This document shows, one piece after another, positions 24,584 to 32,463 of a DNA stretch of 64,000 bases (the first letter of the stretch is position 1; every line of letters starts with the position of its first letter). The position numbers and the translations under genes were made by a program. The notes beneath the pieces were generated by a model, which ran no database searches, had not been told where the DNA came from, and saw only the letters and a list, made by a program, of their open reading frames with translations. This DNA comes from Paraburkholderia largidicola (GTDB lineage Bacteria > Pseudomonadota > Gammaproteobacteria > Burkholderiales > Burkholderiaceae). The stretch covers positions 1,054,001 to 1,118,000 of the forward strand of contig NZ_AP023175.1 of assembly GCF_013426895.1 (NCBI RefSeq), written 5' to 3'.

Positions 24584-27500
24584 ACCTTCGGCTCCGTGCT
24601 GGCAGCCACTTTCGGCGTGTCTTTCGAGGCAGGTTCGTCGAGCAGCGCCTGCAACTCGGGCGCCATCGATTTCAGCAACTGCACGGCCAGCGCGCTCGTA
24701 AAGTCGTAGCGCTTCGCGTACGGTTCATGCACGACAGCCGTCAGCGTGCCGAAGAAGCGGTCGCCGATCGCGAATACGAAGGTCGCCGTGCGATTCACCT
24801 TGCGCGACTCGATCAGCCTGCGCCCTTTCGCGTAGATATTCAGCCGCTGATCGCCCGTCCCCGTCTTGCCGTAGACCTCCAGCGTCTTGCCGTTCGGGAA
24901 CGTGATGCCGCCCGCGAGACGCCTCGCCGTGCCGCCCGCAACGACGTCTCGCAACAGGGTCTGCGCGACCCGAGCGATCTCCGGCGAGATGGCTTCCGTG
25001 GGCTGCGGCGTCGCGCGGACGAAGCGCGTTTCATACGGCGTGCCCTTGGCGAACTCGAGTTCGGAGAGGCTTTGGGTCGGTGCCTGATTGCCCTTGTTCG
25101 CGATCACGCCGATCAGCTGCGCGAGCGCCGCCGGCCGGTCGCCCGACGCGCCGATCGCGGCCGCATACGACGGCGTCAGATGCGAGAACGGATAGCCGAG
25201 CGCCTGCCACGACTTGCCGATCGCATCGTAGGCATGCTGCTCGACCATGCGGCGAATGCGGCGGTCCTGCGTTGCGTGGTAGCGCGTCTTGAAGAGCCAC
25301 TTGTACGAATCCGCGCGCACGTCGCGGCTCGCGTCCATGACCTGATTCGCGGTCGCATCAGGATGTTCGCGCAGATAGTCGACGAGCCACAGTTCCAGCG
25401 GATGCACGCTCGAAATGTACGCGCGGTCGTTCAGATTGAACTTGTCGATGCCGTACTTCTCGTAGAGGTTCGCGAGCGCGTCGTCGGGTGGATTGGCTTT
25501 CGGCGTGTTCTTCAGCGCGGCGCGCATCTGGTCGTTGAACCAGGCTTGCGATGCATCGGGCCGCACGCTGCGCAACACGGTCGCGACTTTCGGCGGCGAC
25601 TTGCGCACGGTGCGCAGCAGGATCGCGAGCATCTCGTCCTGCGTCTTGCCGTGATACTTCGTGTAGAAGCGGTTCATGTACACGCGGCTTTCCTGATCGG
25701 CGAAGCGCGTCAGATACATGTTGCGCGTGGCGGGATCGTCGAGCCATTGCGATGACGGGCCGGACGTCCTGATCGTTTCATAGTGAACGATGTCGCGCAT
25801 CATCCGCACGAACACGAGATTCACCGAGTGCTGGAAAGCCTGATGCACGGTGAGAATGCGCGAGTTCTCGTCGGCCTCGAAGTTCGTGAAGGTTTGCGCG
25901 CCGCCGCCCGTGTAGAAAGTTTCACCCGCATTGGCCGAATACTTGCGCTCCACCGACGCATCGAGCATCGCGCTGAGCGAAGGGTCCTTCGTGTGCATGA
26001 AGTAATCGACAGCCCAGCGTGTCAATGCGTCTTCGCGCTCGGGCTTCACGGCGCGCAGTTCTTCCACGCTCATTTGCCCATAGCGCGCATGCAGGTCCTG
26101 CATGATCTGCAGATACGTGATGATCGTGCGCAGCTTCGCGGTCGAGCCGAGATTCAGGCGCGCGCCGGAGTTGATATCGAACGGACGGTTCACGCTGTCC
26201 GTCTGCACGCGCAGCAGATTCGCGCCGTCGCGCTTTTCGAACAGCGTGAAGCTGAAGGCGATTTTCGACGGATCGTCCTTCGGTTGCAGCATGTTGAAGC
26301 CGTAGAGGCCGGCCGCCTGCGCGCCATCTTTCGTGGTTGCGGCGGCGAGCCGGTCGCTGATGTCCTGCTGGACCTTGTTGTTCATCGTCGACGTGACGCG
26401 CAAGTCGAGCCGGTCGAGGTCGTACAGCGTCGACACGCCCAGCGACGACAGCAGATGCGTGCGCAGCGACGTCACCGCCTTGCGTTCGATGAACGAGCCT
26501 TCTGGCGGCGTGAGCTTCGCGCGCGTCAGCACGAGTTGCTGCGAGAGCGCGGCGTCGCGCAGTTGCGGCGTGATCACGCCATTCGCGGCAAACAGGCGCA
26601 GATAGCTTTCCGTCAGAGCATTGAGATCGTCGTTCTTGCGCAGCAGGAAATGCGACGGCCCGCGCTGCGCGATCATCAGCGACAGCACCTGGCGGAACGC
26701 GAGCCCCTGTTCGGCGAGATCGTCGGGCGTAGCCGGCGCTTTCAGCACGCGGTTGACTTCGGCGAAATCGCGGCCGTACCACGCCGCGAGCCCGTCGCCG
26801 ATACCGTTGATCTCGCCGATGCCGGGTTGCGCGGCAAGCGGCACCGAGTTCAGATAGCGCACGACGATCTGCTCGCGCGCGGGCATCGTGCGCGGGCCGT
26901 CGAGATACGCGCGCACCGACGCCGACGCGATCTGCCGCAGCTTTTCCTTCGGCGTCGCCGTGCGGCCGCCGGGCGAATGGCGGAATTTCTCGATCTGCGT
27001 GGCGAGCGTGCTGCCGCCGGGCTGCGCCTGGTTGTGGTTGAAGACCCGCAAGCCCTGATCCATCAGCGCGCGGCTGAAGCGCCCCCAGTCGATGGCGGGA
27101 TTGCGGTTCGGCTGGTCGGGGTCGAGCAGATGGCGGTCTTCGATGAACAGCAGCGCCGACACCACTAGCGGCGGCACTGACTCGAAATCGTCATATACGC
27201 GCGCGGGATACTGCGAGCCGAACAGGCGCGTGCCCGTCGAGTCATACAGCATCAGTCCCGCCTGGTCCTTTTCTTCGTAGGGAATGAACAGGCCGTCGTC
27301 GGAAAGCGACGCCATGCGTTCCGAATCGCGCGCCTGCGACGCGACCGAGAAACCGCGCTCTTTCAAACGGCGTTCGAATGCGGGGAGCAGCGCGTAGCCG
27401 AGGCGGATGTCGTACGGGCCGTCGGTTGGAAAGCGGATGCTGTCGCTCGGGCCTTCGGATACGGTAAACCCGACGTCACGCGTGAGTTCGGACAGGTAGC

Positions 27501-27654
27501 GCGCCTGGAACCGCGACGTGTCCATTTCGATCTGGACAAAGCGCACGCCGAGCGCGACGGCTACGAGAAACGAGGCGAAAAGGAGCCACTTGAACCACTT
27601 CCAGGCGGATGTGGTGCCGATTGCGCGTAGCGGAAACCGTAGTGGCCGATTCAT
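24577..27654 (-). CDS. Bifunctional class A penicillin-binding protein (GT51 + transpeptidase)
   Basis: A 1025-residue peptidoglycan synthase, larger than usual class A PBPs (650-900). It has a cytoplasmic start, one transmembrane anchor (about residues 18-38), a GT51 glycosyltransferase domain with the catalytic glutamate in FIEDRHLL near 172 and QPGGSTLATQ further on, and a transpeptidase domain. Its active-site serine is in GSTAKLRT (SxxK, near 504), with HSVNL as the SxN motif and KTGTG near 929. A 200-residue insertion lies between SxN and KTG. The ATG at 27654 has an AAGGAGA site and puts the anchor at the right place. It likely adds and cross-links glycan strands in the periplasm. Confidence 0.9.
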   Translation of the reverse strand: MNRPLRFPLRAIGTTSAWKWFKWLLFASFLVAVALGVRFVQIEMDTSRFQARYLSELTRDVGFTVSEGPSDSIRFPTDGPYDIRLGYALLPAFERRLKERGFSVASQARDSERMASLSDDGLFIPYEEKDQAGLMLYDSTGTRLFGSQYPARVYDDFESVPPLVVSALLFIEDRHLLDPDQPNRNPAIDWGRFSRALMDQGLRVFNHNQAQPGGSTLATQIEKFRHSPGGRTATPKEKLRQIASASVRAYLDGPRTMPAREQIVVRYLNSVPLAAQPGIGEINGIGDGLAAWYGRDFAEVNRVLKAPATPDDLAEQGLAFRQVLSLMIAQRGPSHFLLRKNDDLNALTESYLRLFAANGVITPQLRDAALSQQLVLTRAKLTPPEGSFIERKAVTSLRTHLLSSLGVSTLYDLDRLDLRVTSTMNNKVQQDISDRLAAATTKDGAQAAGLYGFNMLQPKDDPSKIAFSFTLFEKRDGANLLRVQTDSVNRPFDINSGARLNLGSTAKLRTIITYLQIMQDLHARYGQMSVEELRAVKPEREDALTRWAVDYFMHTKDPSLSAMLDASVERKYSANAGETFYTGGGAQTFTNFEADENSRILTVHQAFQHSVNLVFVRMMRDIVHYETIRTSGPSSQWLDDPATRNMYLTRFADQESRVYMNRFYTKYHGKTQDEMLAILLRTVRKSPPKVATVLRSVRPDASQAWFNDQMRAALKNTPKANPPDDALANLYEKYGIDKFNLNDRAYISSVHPLELWLVDYLREHPDATANQVMDASRDVRADSYKWLFKTRYHATQDRRIRRMVEQHAYDAIGKSWQALGYPFSHLTPSYAAAIGASGDRPAALAQLIGVIANKGNQAPTQSLSELEFAKGTPYETRFVRATPQPTEAISPEIARVAQTLLRDVVAGGTARRLAGGITFPNGKTLEVYGKTGTGDQRLNIYAKGRRLIESRKVNRTATFVFAIGDRFFGTLTAVVHEPYAKRYDFTSALAVQLLKSMAPELQALLDEPASKDTPKVAASTEPKVQ

Positions 27655-28021
27655 GGCGGCGTCTCCTTGCAGATGCCTGACCACATTAACCTCGACTGAT
27701 GTCAGTCTAACGCGTAACCGCCCGTTGTGAGGGCCAGGTGACGCAACGACTTGATCGGGTGAGTACGGCACGCAACACAACCGTCAGGCGCGCACGGCAA
27801 GACGGCATCTTTTGCCGCATGGCGCAGCGTTTTCCGGCCAGATGAAATGAACGACAGCCGCTTTTTCGATGCCGATGCAACCTACGCGCGGCGCTTGCGC
27901 GAGCGCGGCCTCCCTGGAATACCGAATACGACGACCGGGCGAAGTTGAGTAACATAGCCGCGCACTTTTCGAGCATTCCGCGCCCGCTGGATTCCGGGCG
28001 ACGACCCAGCCTCCTGAACCT
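27655..28021. other. Divergent intergenic region
   Basis: About 370 bases between the PBP gene (leftward) and the FAD oxidase gene (rightward). It must carry both promoters. No convincing hairpin, palindrome or small gene was seen. Confidence 0.45.
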
Positions 28022-29299
28022 ATGCAAAGCTACTACGAAGCGACTGTCGAACGGCCCGTGCGCCCCGCACCGGCTGGCAACCTGAGCGCGAACGTCTGCA
28101 TCGTCGGCGGCGGGCTGGCGGGCCTGTCGACGGCGCTCGGACTGGCCGAGCGCGGGGTGCGCGACGTCGTCGTGGTCGAAGCGAACCAGGTCGGCTATGG
28201 CGCGTCGGGTCGCAACGGCGGATTCGTGTTCGGCGGCTACAGTCTCGACTGCGCGGACCTGCTGAAGATTCTCGGCCCGGCGCGGGCGCGCGAACTGTAC
28301 GCGCTGACGATCGACGCCGTCGACCTGATGCGCGCGCGCATCCAGCGCTACGCGATCGCCTGCGACGCGACGGACGCGGGCGCGATCCTCGCAAACTGGT
28401 TCGACGACCCATCACGCCTCGACGGCCAGCGCCGTCTGATGAAGGACACGTTCGGCGTCGAATGGGAGCCGCTCGACGCCGCCGAACTCGGTGCGCGGCT
28501 GAAGACCACGCGTTATCACGGCGGCCTGTTCGAGCGCAATGCGTTTCACTTTCATCCGCTGAAGTACGTGCTCGGAGTCGCGCGCGCGGCGGAGGCGGCC
28601 GGCGTGCGGATCGTCGAGCAGTCGCCTGTCGCGTCGCTGCGCAGGCAAGGCGCCGGGTATGTGGTCGGGACGGCTCAAGGATCGATCGACGCCCGGCATG
28701 TCGTGATGGCGGGCGGCGGCTATGCGCGCAACGTGTACCGGCGCGTCGAGCGCGCCGTCCTGCCGATCGCGACCTACGTCATGGCGACCGAGCCGCTCGG
28801 CGCGCGGCTCGCCGACGCGATCGACTGCCGTTGCGCCGTCTACGACACGCGCTTCGCGTTCGACTACTACCGGCCGTTGCCCGACTCGCGCATTTTATGG
28901 GGCGGACGCATCTCGATCCTGGAGCGGGAGCCCGAGGCGATTGCGCGGTTGCTGCGCCGCGATCTGCTGAAGGTGTATCCGCAGTTGCGCGACGTGCGCA
29001 TCGATCATGCGTGGGGCGGCCTGATGAGCTACGCGCGGCACAAGATGCCGCAGATCGGCCAGAGCCCGGACGGCGTCTGGTACGCGGTAGGTTTCGGCGG
29101 ACATGGGATGGCGCCGACGACGGTATCGGGCGAATTGCTTGCGGCGGCGATCGCGGGCGAGCGACCCGTGCCCGAAGCGTTCGCGGCCTTCGGTCTCACG
29201 CACACCTTCGGCGCGCTGGGCCTCGCTGCGGCGCAACTGACCTACACGGCGATGCAGACGCGCGATGCGCTCGCGGACCGTCCGCGGCGCGCAGGCTGA
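28022..29299 (+). CDS. FAD-dependent amine/amino-acid oxidase (PuuB-like)
   Basis: A 425-residue flavoprotein of the DAO/GlpO superfamily, most like gamma-glutamylputrescine oxidases. The N-terminal Rossmann motif is CIVGGGLAGLSTALGLAE with the adenine-binding acidic residue in VVVEANQVGYGASGRNGGFV. Near the C-terminus the second FAD contact is GVWYAVGFGGHGMAPTTVSG. It could oxidise a glutamylated polyamine or a secondary amine, with hydrogen peroxide and an aldehyde as products. It is followed 117 bases later by a TetR regulator, but no puu-type partner genes are nearby. So the substrate is unassigned. Confidence 0.82.
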   Translation: MQSYYEATVERPVRPAPAGNLSANVCIVGGGLAGLSTALGLAERGVRDVVVVEANQVGYGASGRNGGFVFGGYSLDCADLLKILGPARARELYALTIDAVDLMRARIQRYAIACDATDAGAILANWFDDPSRLDGQRRLMKDTFGVEWEPLDAAELGARLKTTRYHGGLFERNAFHFHPLKYVLGVARAAEAAGVRIVEQSPVASLRRQGAGYVVGTAQGSIDARHVVMAGGGYARNVYRRVERAVLPIATYVMATEPLGARLADAIDCRCAVYDTRFAFDYYRPLPDSRILWGGRISILEREPEAIARLLRRDLLKVYPQLRDVRIDHAWGGLMSYARHKMPQIGQSPDGVWYAVGFGGHGMAPTTVSGELLAAAIAGERPVPEAFAAFGLTHTFGALGLAAAQLTYTAMQTRDALADRPRRAG

Positions 29300-29416
29300 G
29301 TGCTTCCGGCAGCGCGTGCGCAAGGGGCGCGCAGGGATGCTGGACATGCCGCCAGGCCACGCCGGCTGGTGATTTCGGCATGCTAGAATGAAACGTCATC
29401 GCCGCCGGAATACACA

Positions 29417-30100
29417 ATGAAAAAGGGAAGCCGAGCTATCGCGCCCGAGCATAACGAGACCCCGAAAGAATCCTCCGAACCACGGCGCAAATACGATCCC
29501 GAAGAGACGAAGCGCAACATCCTCGAGGTGGCCACGCAGGAGTTTTCGTCGATGGGACTCACGGGTGCGCGGGTCGACGCGATTGCGGAGCGCACCAACA
29601 CCACGAAGCGCATGCTGTACTACTACTTCGGCAGCAAGGAAGGGTTGTACGAGGCCGTGCTCGAGAAAGTGTATGGCGATATTCGCGCGCTCGAGCAGGA
29701 TCTGAAGGTCAGCGATATGAGCCCTGTTGACGGGCTGCGTAGTCTCGTTGAGTTTACGTTTGACTATCATGATAAACATCGCGATTTCGTGCGACTCGTG
29801 ACGATCGAGAATATTCACGGCGCTAAATATATCGAGCAGGTCAAGACCTTTAAGAATCGTAATGCGACTGTCATTCACACGATTGAAGATCTGCTTGCGA
29901 GAGGCGTTGCTTCAGGGGATTTTCGTGACGATATCGATCCGATTGATCTGCATCTGTTGATCAGTTCGTTGTGCTTTCATCGGATTGCCAATCGGCATAC
30001 GTTTGGGAATGCGTTTGGGCGGGACCCTTCTCATTCAAGGCTCAGGGCGCGGCATCGCGCGATGATTGTTGATGCTACGTTGAGGTTTGTTAAGCGGTAG
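29417..30100 (+). CDS. TetR/AcrR-family regulator
   Basis: A 227-residue TetR regulator. The helix-turn-helix is at about residues 25-75 (KRNILEVATQEFSSMGLTGA, then RVDAIAERTNTTKRMLYYYF and GSKEGLYEAVLEKVY), and the C-terminal ligand-binding domain shows HRDFVRLVTIENIHGAKYIE. It may control the FAD oxidase gene upstream. Odd feature: codon use drifts along the gene. The first half prefers C-ending codons like its neighbours, while the last third is full of GTT, GAT, CAT, TTT and TTG codons, up to the repeat element that begins 23 bases after the stop. Confidence 0.88.
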   Translation: MKKGSRAIAPEHNETPKESSEPRRKYDPEETKRNILEVATQEFSSMGLTGARVDAIAERTNTTKRMLYYYFGSKEGLYEAVLEKVYGDIRALEQDLKVSDMSPVDGLRSLVEFTFDYHDKHRDFVRLVTIENIHGAKYIEQVKTFKNRNATVIHTIEDLLARGVASGDFRDDIDPIDLHLLISSLCFHRIANRHTFGNAFGRDPSHSRLRARHRAMIVDATLRFVKR

Positions 30101-30123
30101 CGTTCTTGCCTGCGGCCCGGTTT

Positions 30124-30817
30124 GGGTTTGCTTGTGCTTTGCGGTGGCATCCGCGTGATGTTATTGGTTCGCAAGCGTTGCCCCTGTGCGGGGCAGCACC
30201 TACTTTTCTTTGCCGCCGCAAAGAAAAGTAGGCAAAAGAAAGCGGCTCACACCGCCAATCCTTGTTCCTGCCTGAGGGCCCCCAAAGGTTCTTACGCTTC
30301 ACACGGCAACGCGCCAGTTCGCGTCCGTTGCCAACGTTCTCTCTGTACGCCTCACCCGCTTCCTGTTCCCGCGTTACAGCACGCCGTGCCAGATAGTCCT
30401 CCGCCGCCCAGTGGCAAACTGTGTGTAGGCTTTCGCGCCATACGCGCATCACTCCGGACTGGGTAGCAAGATTGGTGTTTCTGGTAAGAGCACTAACCTA
30501 TGCGGTGCGACAACCTGCACACAGTTTGCCACCTGGGCGGCATATACCATTCGCTGACGCTGGCCTGAGCACGGGTATTCGAAGTGGGTGAAGCGTTTAT
30601 TCGAAGCGTTGGCAACGAGCACCAACCAGGGCACTGCCGAGTGAAGCGTGGGGACGTTGGGGGCCCGTGGATAGAAACAAGTGCTGGCGGTGTTAGCCGC
30701 TTTCTTTTGCCTACTTTTCTTTGCGGCGGCAAAGAAAAGTAGGTGCCGCCCCGCACAGGGGCAACGCTCGAAGCAAGCTAACAAATCGCGGATGCCACCG
30801 CAAACCAAAGCAAACCC
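30124..30817. repeat. 694-bp imperfect palindromic element, copy A
   Basis: The left end (from 30124) and the right end (to 30817) are reverse complements over about 130 bases. This includes two copies of a 30-base hairpin-forming palindrome (TACTTTTCTTTGC, CGCC, then GCAAAGAAAAGTA) at 30201-30230 and 30711-30740. Further inside, the arm with GAGGGCCCCCAA pairs with TTGGGGGCCCGTGG, CCGTTGCCAACG pairs with CGTTGGCAACGAG, and CCGCCCAGTGGCAAACTGTG pairs with CACAGTTTGCCACCTGGGCGG. So nearly the whole unit can fold back. The 44293-44986 copy has the same length and order. Reading frames inside it are by-products of the palindrome. Confidence 0.85.
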
Positions 30818-30838
30818 ACCAGCGTCGCAGACAACCCA

Positions 30839-30905
30839 CAAGTAGGTGCCGCCCCGCACAGGGGCAACACTTGCGAACCAGAAGCAAACCGCGGATGCAG
30901 CGCAA
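30839..30905. repeat. Partial third copy of the element's right arm
   Basis: This stretch repeats AGTAGGTGCCGCCCCGCACA and the following GGGGCAAC, then GAACCAG and a GCGGATG..GC..CAAA pattern seen at the right end of copy A (30740-30805). It lacks the rest of the element. It looks like a truncated or duplicated arm. Confidence 0.75.
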
Positions 30906-31091
30906 AAGCCAAAAAACCAAACCGCTTGCCCAACACCCACCTCACCACAATCCTGGTCTTTGGCGTTTAACTACATTCATACCATCCAGTTAGTACTATT
31001 CGGATATTAAAAAAATACCCACCCAAACCGCCGGCGGCAAAAGAACCCCCATCGACTGCCTGCAAAAAATCAGGCACACCGCTTGCACCGA

Positions 31092-31097
31092 TATAAT
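31092..31097 (+). promoter_or_regulatory. Candidate -10 box for the lipoprotein gene
   Basis: A perfect TATAAT, rare in this GC-rich sequence, lies 88 bases before the ATG at 31186. No good -35 hexamer is at the usual 17-base spacing, so the promoter is only a candidate. Confidence 0.4.
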
Positions 31098-31185
31098 TTC
31101 CCGAACGTTTTGCGGTTCCGCATCGACGAGCACGTCCATCATCCGACGCCTCGCGCGGCGCCCACCGCCAACCAGAAGGAGACTC

Positions 31186-31524
31186 ATGAAGAAGCTAGCC
31201 GTCACCCTGTCCATCCCGTTCCTGCTTGCCGCCTGCGCGCAATATCAGGCCTCTCACAACCCGGATGCCGGCGATCCGATGAAAGACAACATGACGAATC
31301 GCCCCGTCAACGACGTCATCCAGTGCATGACCCAGGCCGCGGCAAAGCACGACACGCCCGTCAAGACCACCCCCATCCCGCAAGGCCAGATGCTCGATTT
31401 CGGCGAGTCCAACATCGTCAAGATCCGCGCCGACAACGGCGCCACGACGTTCCGCTACTACGCGGGAAAGCGCAATACGTCGAACCTGTGGATCGAAAGC
31501 GCGAGCAAAGAATGCGCGCCTTGA
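31186..31524 (+). CDS. Small lipoprotein of unknown function
   Basis: A 112-residue predicted lipoprotein. The signal peptide is short (MKKLAVTLSIPFLLAAC), with the lipobox LLAAC and the lipidated cysteine at residue 17. The residue after it is alanine, so outer-membrane sorting is expected. The mature part is small and without known motif; it contains one further cysteine pair (VIQCMTQ and the near C-terminal KECAP) that may form a disulfide. The ribosome site AGAAGGAGAC is strong. It is a monocistronic gene between element copy A and the 105-residue protein gene. Confidence 0.8.
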   Translation: MKKLAVTLSIPFLLAACAQYQASHNPDAGDPMKDNMTNRPVNDVIQCMTQAAAKHDTPVKTTPIPQGQMLDFGESNIVKIRADNGATTFRYYAGKRNTSNLWIESASKECAP

Positions 31525-31589
31525 GGCCGCTCGCGAGCGCGGCGGCGTAACTGGATGTAACAACTTATCCGCCCCTCGAAGGCGGATGG

Positions 31590-31606
31590 TTTAAGAATCG
31601 TTTAAG
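31590..31606 (+). promoter_or_regulatory. PmrA/QseB-type box (TTTAAG-N5-TTTAAG)
   Basis: Two direct TTTAAG copies separated by AATCG give an 11-base repeat period, as in tandem half-sites of OmpR-family regulators. It matches the (C/T)TTAAG-N5-(C/T)TTAAG pattern known for PmrA, BasR and QseB. It lies 57 bases before the ATG at 31663. Confidence 0.5.
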
Positions 31607-31662
31607 TCTGCGCTGCCAGTATTCGTCCTTCACACTGACCCGCGTTCCACCCAGGTGCCAGG

Positions 31663-31980
31663 ATGGATTACTACAAAGACCGCAACGACCCGACGAAGCG
31701 CATCGCGACCGATACTCCGGCCGCACCCGCGCAAGCCGCCGCCGCGAAAGCAGCGCCGCCTAAAAAGACGACCATTCTCCGCCGGCTCCTGAGCCCGCAT
31801 GAACTCGCGACGCTGCTGCTGTTGCTGCACGCGCCCATGGCTGCGTTCGCCAAGCCGGAGATTCCGACACTGCAGGAAGCCGGGCTCGTCGAAACCATCG
31901 GCTCGGATGCAGGCGAATCCCACATTCGCCTGACGCCCGAAGGCAACGCGATTCTGCGCGGACTCGGCGTCAGCAAATAA
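31663..31980 (+). CDS. Uncharacterised small protein, possible winged-helix fold
   Basis: A 105-residue protein that I do not recognise. The first 40 residues are charged, then alanine-rich and basic (AAAKAAPPKKTT). From LSPHELATLLLLL onward, the order helix, helix, LQEAGLVET, then RLTPEGNAILRGLGV resembles a MarR/ArsR-type winged helix in which LTPEG and 'GLV' lines bound the wing. This is a resemblance only. The ATG lies in a short upstream region that carries the TTTAAG-N5-TTTAAG box at 31590-31606, which suggests control by a two-component regulator. Confidence 0.65.
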   Translation: MDYYKDRNDPTKRIATDTPAAPAQAAAAKAAPPKKTTILRRLLSPHELATLLLLLHAPMAAFAKPEIPTLQEAGLVETIGSDAGESHIRLTPEGNAILRGLGVSK

Positions 31981-32021
31981 GCCGAACACTTCGCGCGCTT
32001 TGTCGCACCTCGCGCTCGACA

Positions 32022-32357
32022 TTACGCCTGCCACACGCCATACCCCGCTTCCCGCAAGCCGATCGCCAGTTCGACTTCCATGTCGCGTGCGCCGTCATAC
32101 GGCAGCGGATTGAAGACTTCGTATAGTTCCGGCATCAGCCGCAAACCATAGTCGCGCACATAGCGATTCGACTGTATGCCCGCTTTGTGCCGGTCGAAAC
32201 GCAAGTCCGGATCCAGCCCGGTCATACCCACATACACGCACGGCCGTTCGAACCGGTAGTCGGGATTCGCGCGTCGAAAGCGTGCCTCGTTCCAGACCGT
32301 ATCGTCGAGCGCGACCACGTACACGTAATAGCGAAGCTTTGCGCGGCGGGCGGGCAT
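32022..32357 (-). CDS. Uncharacterised protein, GIY-YIG-like
   Basis: A 111-residue protein with a GIY-YIG-like pattern. It begins with YYVYVVALDD and, after about 30 residues, CVYVGMTGLDPDLRFDRHKA, which fits the two strands and the following R..H helix of that nuclease fold. The next helices contain NRYVRDYGLRL and a conserved-looking glutamate in ARDMEVELAIGLRE. The spacing between the two strands is longer than usual. So it could be a small structure-specific nuclease or a relative without activity. It has no operon partner; the neighbours on both sides are unrelated. Confidence 0.55.
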   Translation of the reverse strand: MPARRAKLRYYVYVVALDDTVWNEARFRRANPDYRFERPCVYVGMTGLDPDLRFDRHKAGIQSNRYVRDYGLRLMPELYEVFNPLPYDGARDMEVELAIGLREAGYGVWQA

Positions 32358-32463
32358 CGTTCTCTGGCTGCTGATGTTTGATTGTTTTCGACTAGCTTCT
32401 GACCGCAGGCGCGGCTAATCGCAGGTTTTGCTTTTACTCAATGTCGCGGGGCGGGATTGACAG

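Larger units (their letters stand above)
30101..31185. other. Gene-free region with the palindromic element and flanks
   Basis: No protein gene is supported in this 1,085-base stretch. It holds palindromic element copy A (30124-30817), a partial extra arm (30839-30905), a C/A-rich tract (about 30880-31080) and the promoter of the lipoprotein gene at 31186. Confidence 0.7.

Noticed and set aside
30124..30817. Insertion sequence with transposase
   Set aside because: Ends are inverted as in an insertion sequence, but there is no transposase frame and the inside is itself palindromic.
30122..30940. Open frames inside palindromic element A (for example 30122-30466 and 30449-30940)
   Set aside because: They arise from the palindrome and read similar cysteine- and arginine-rich peptides from both arms; not conserved as protein between copies A and B.
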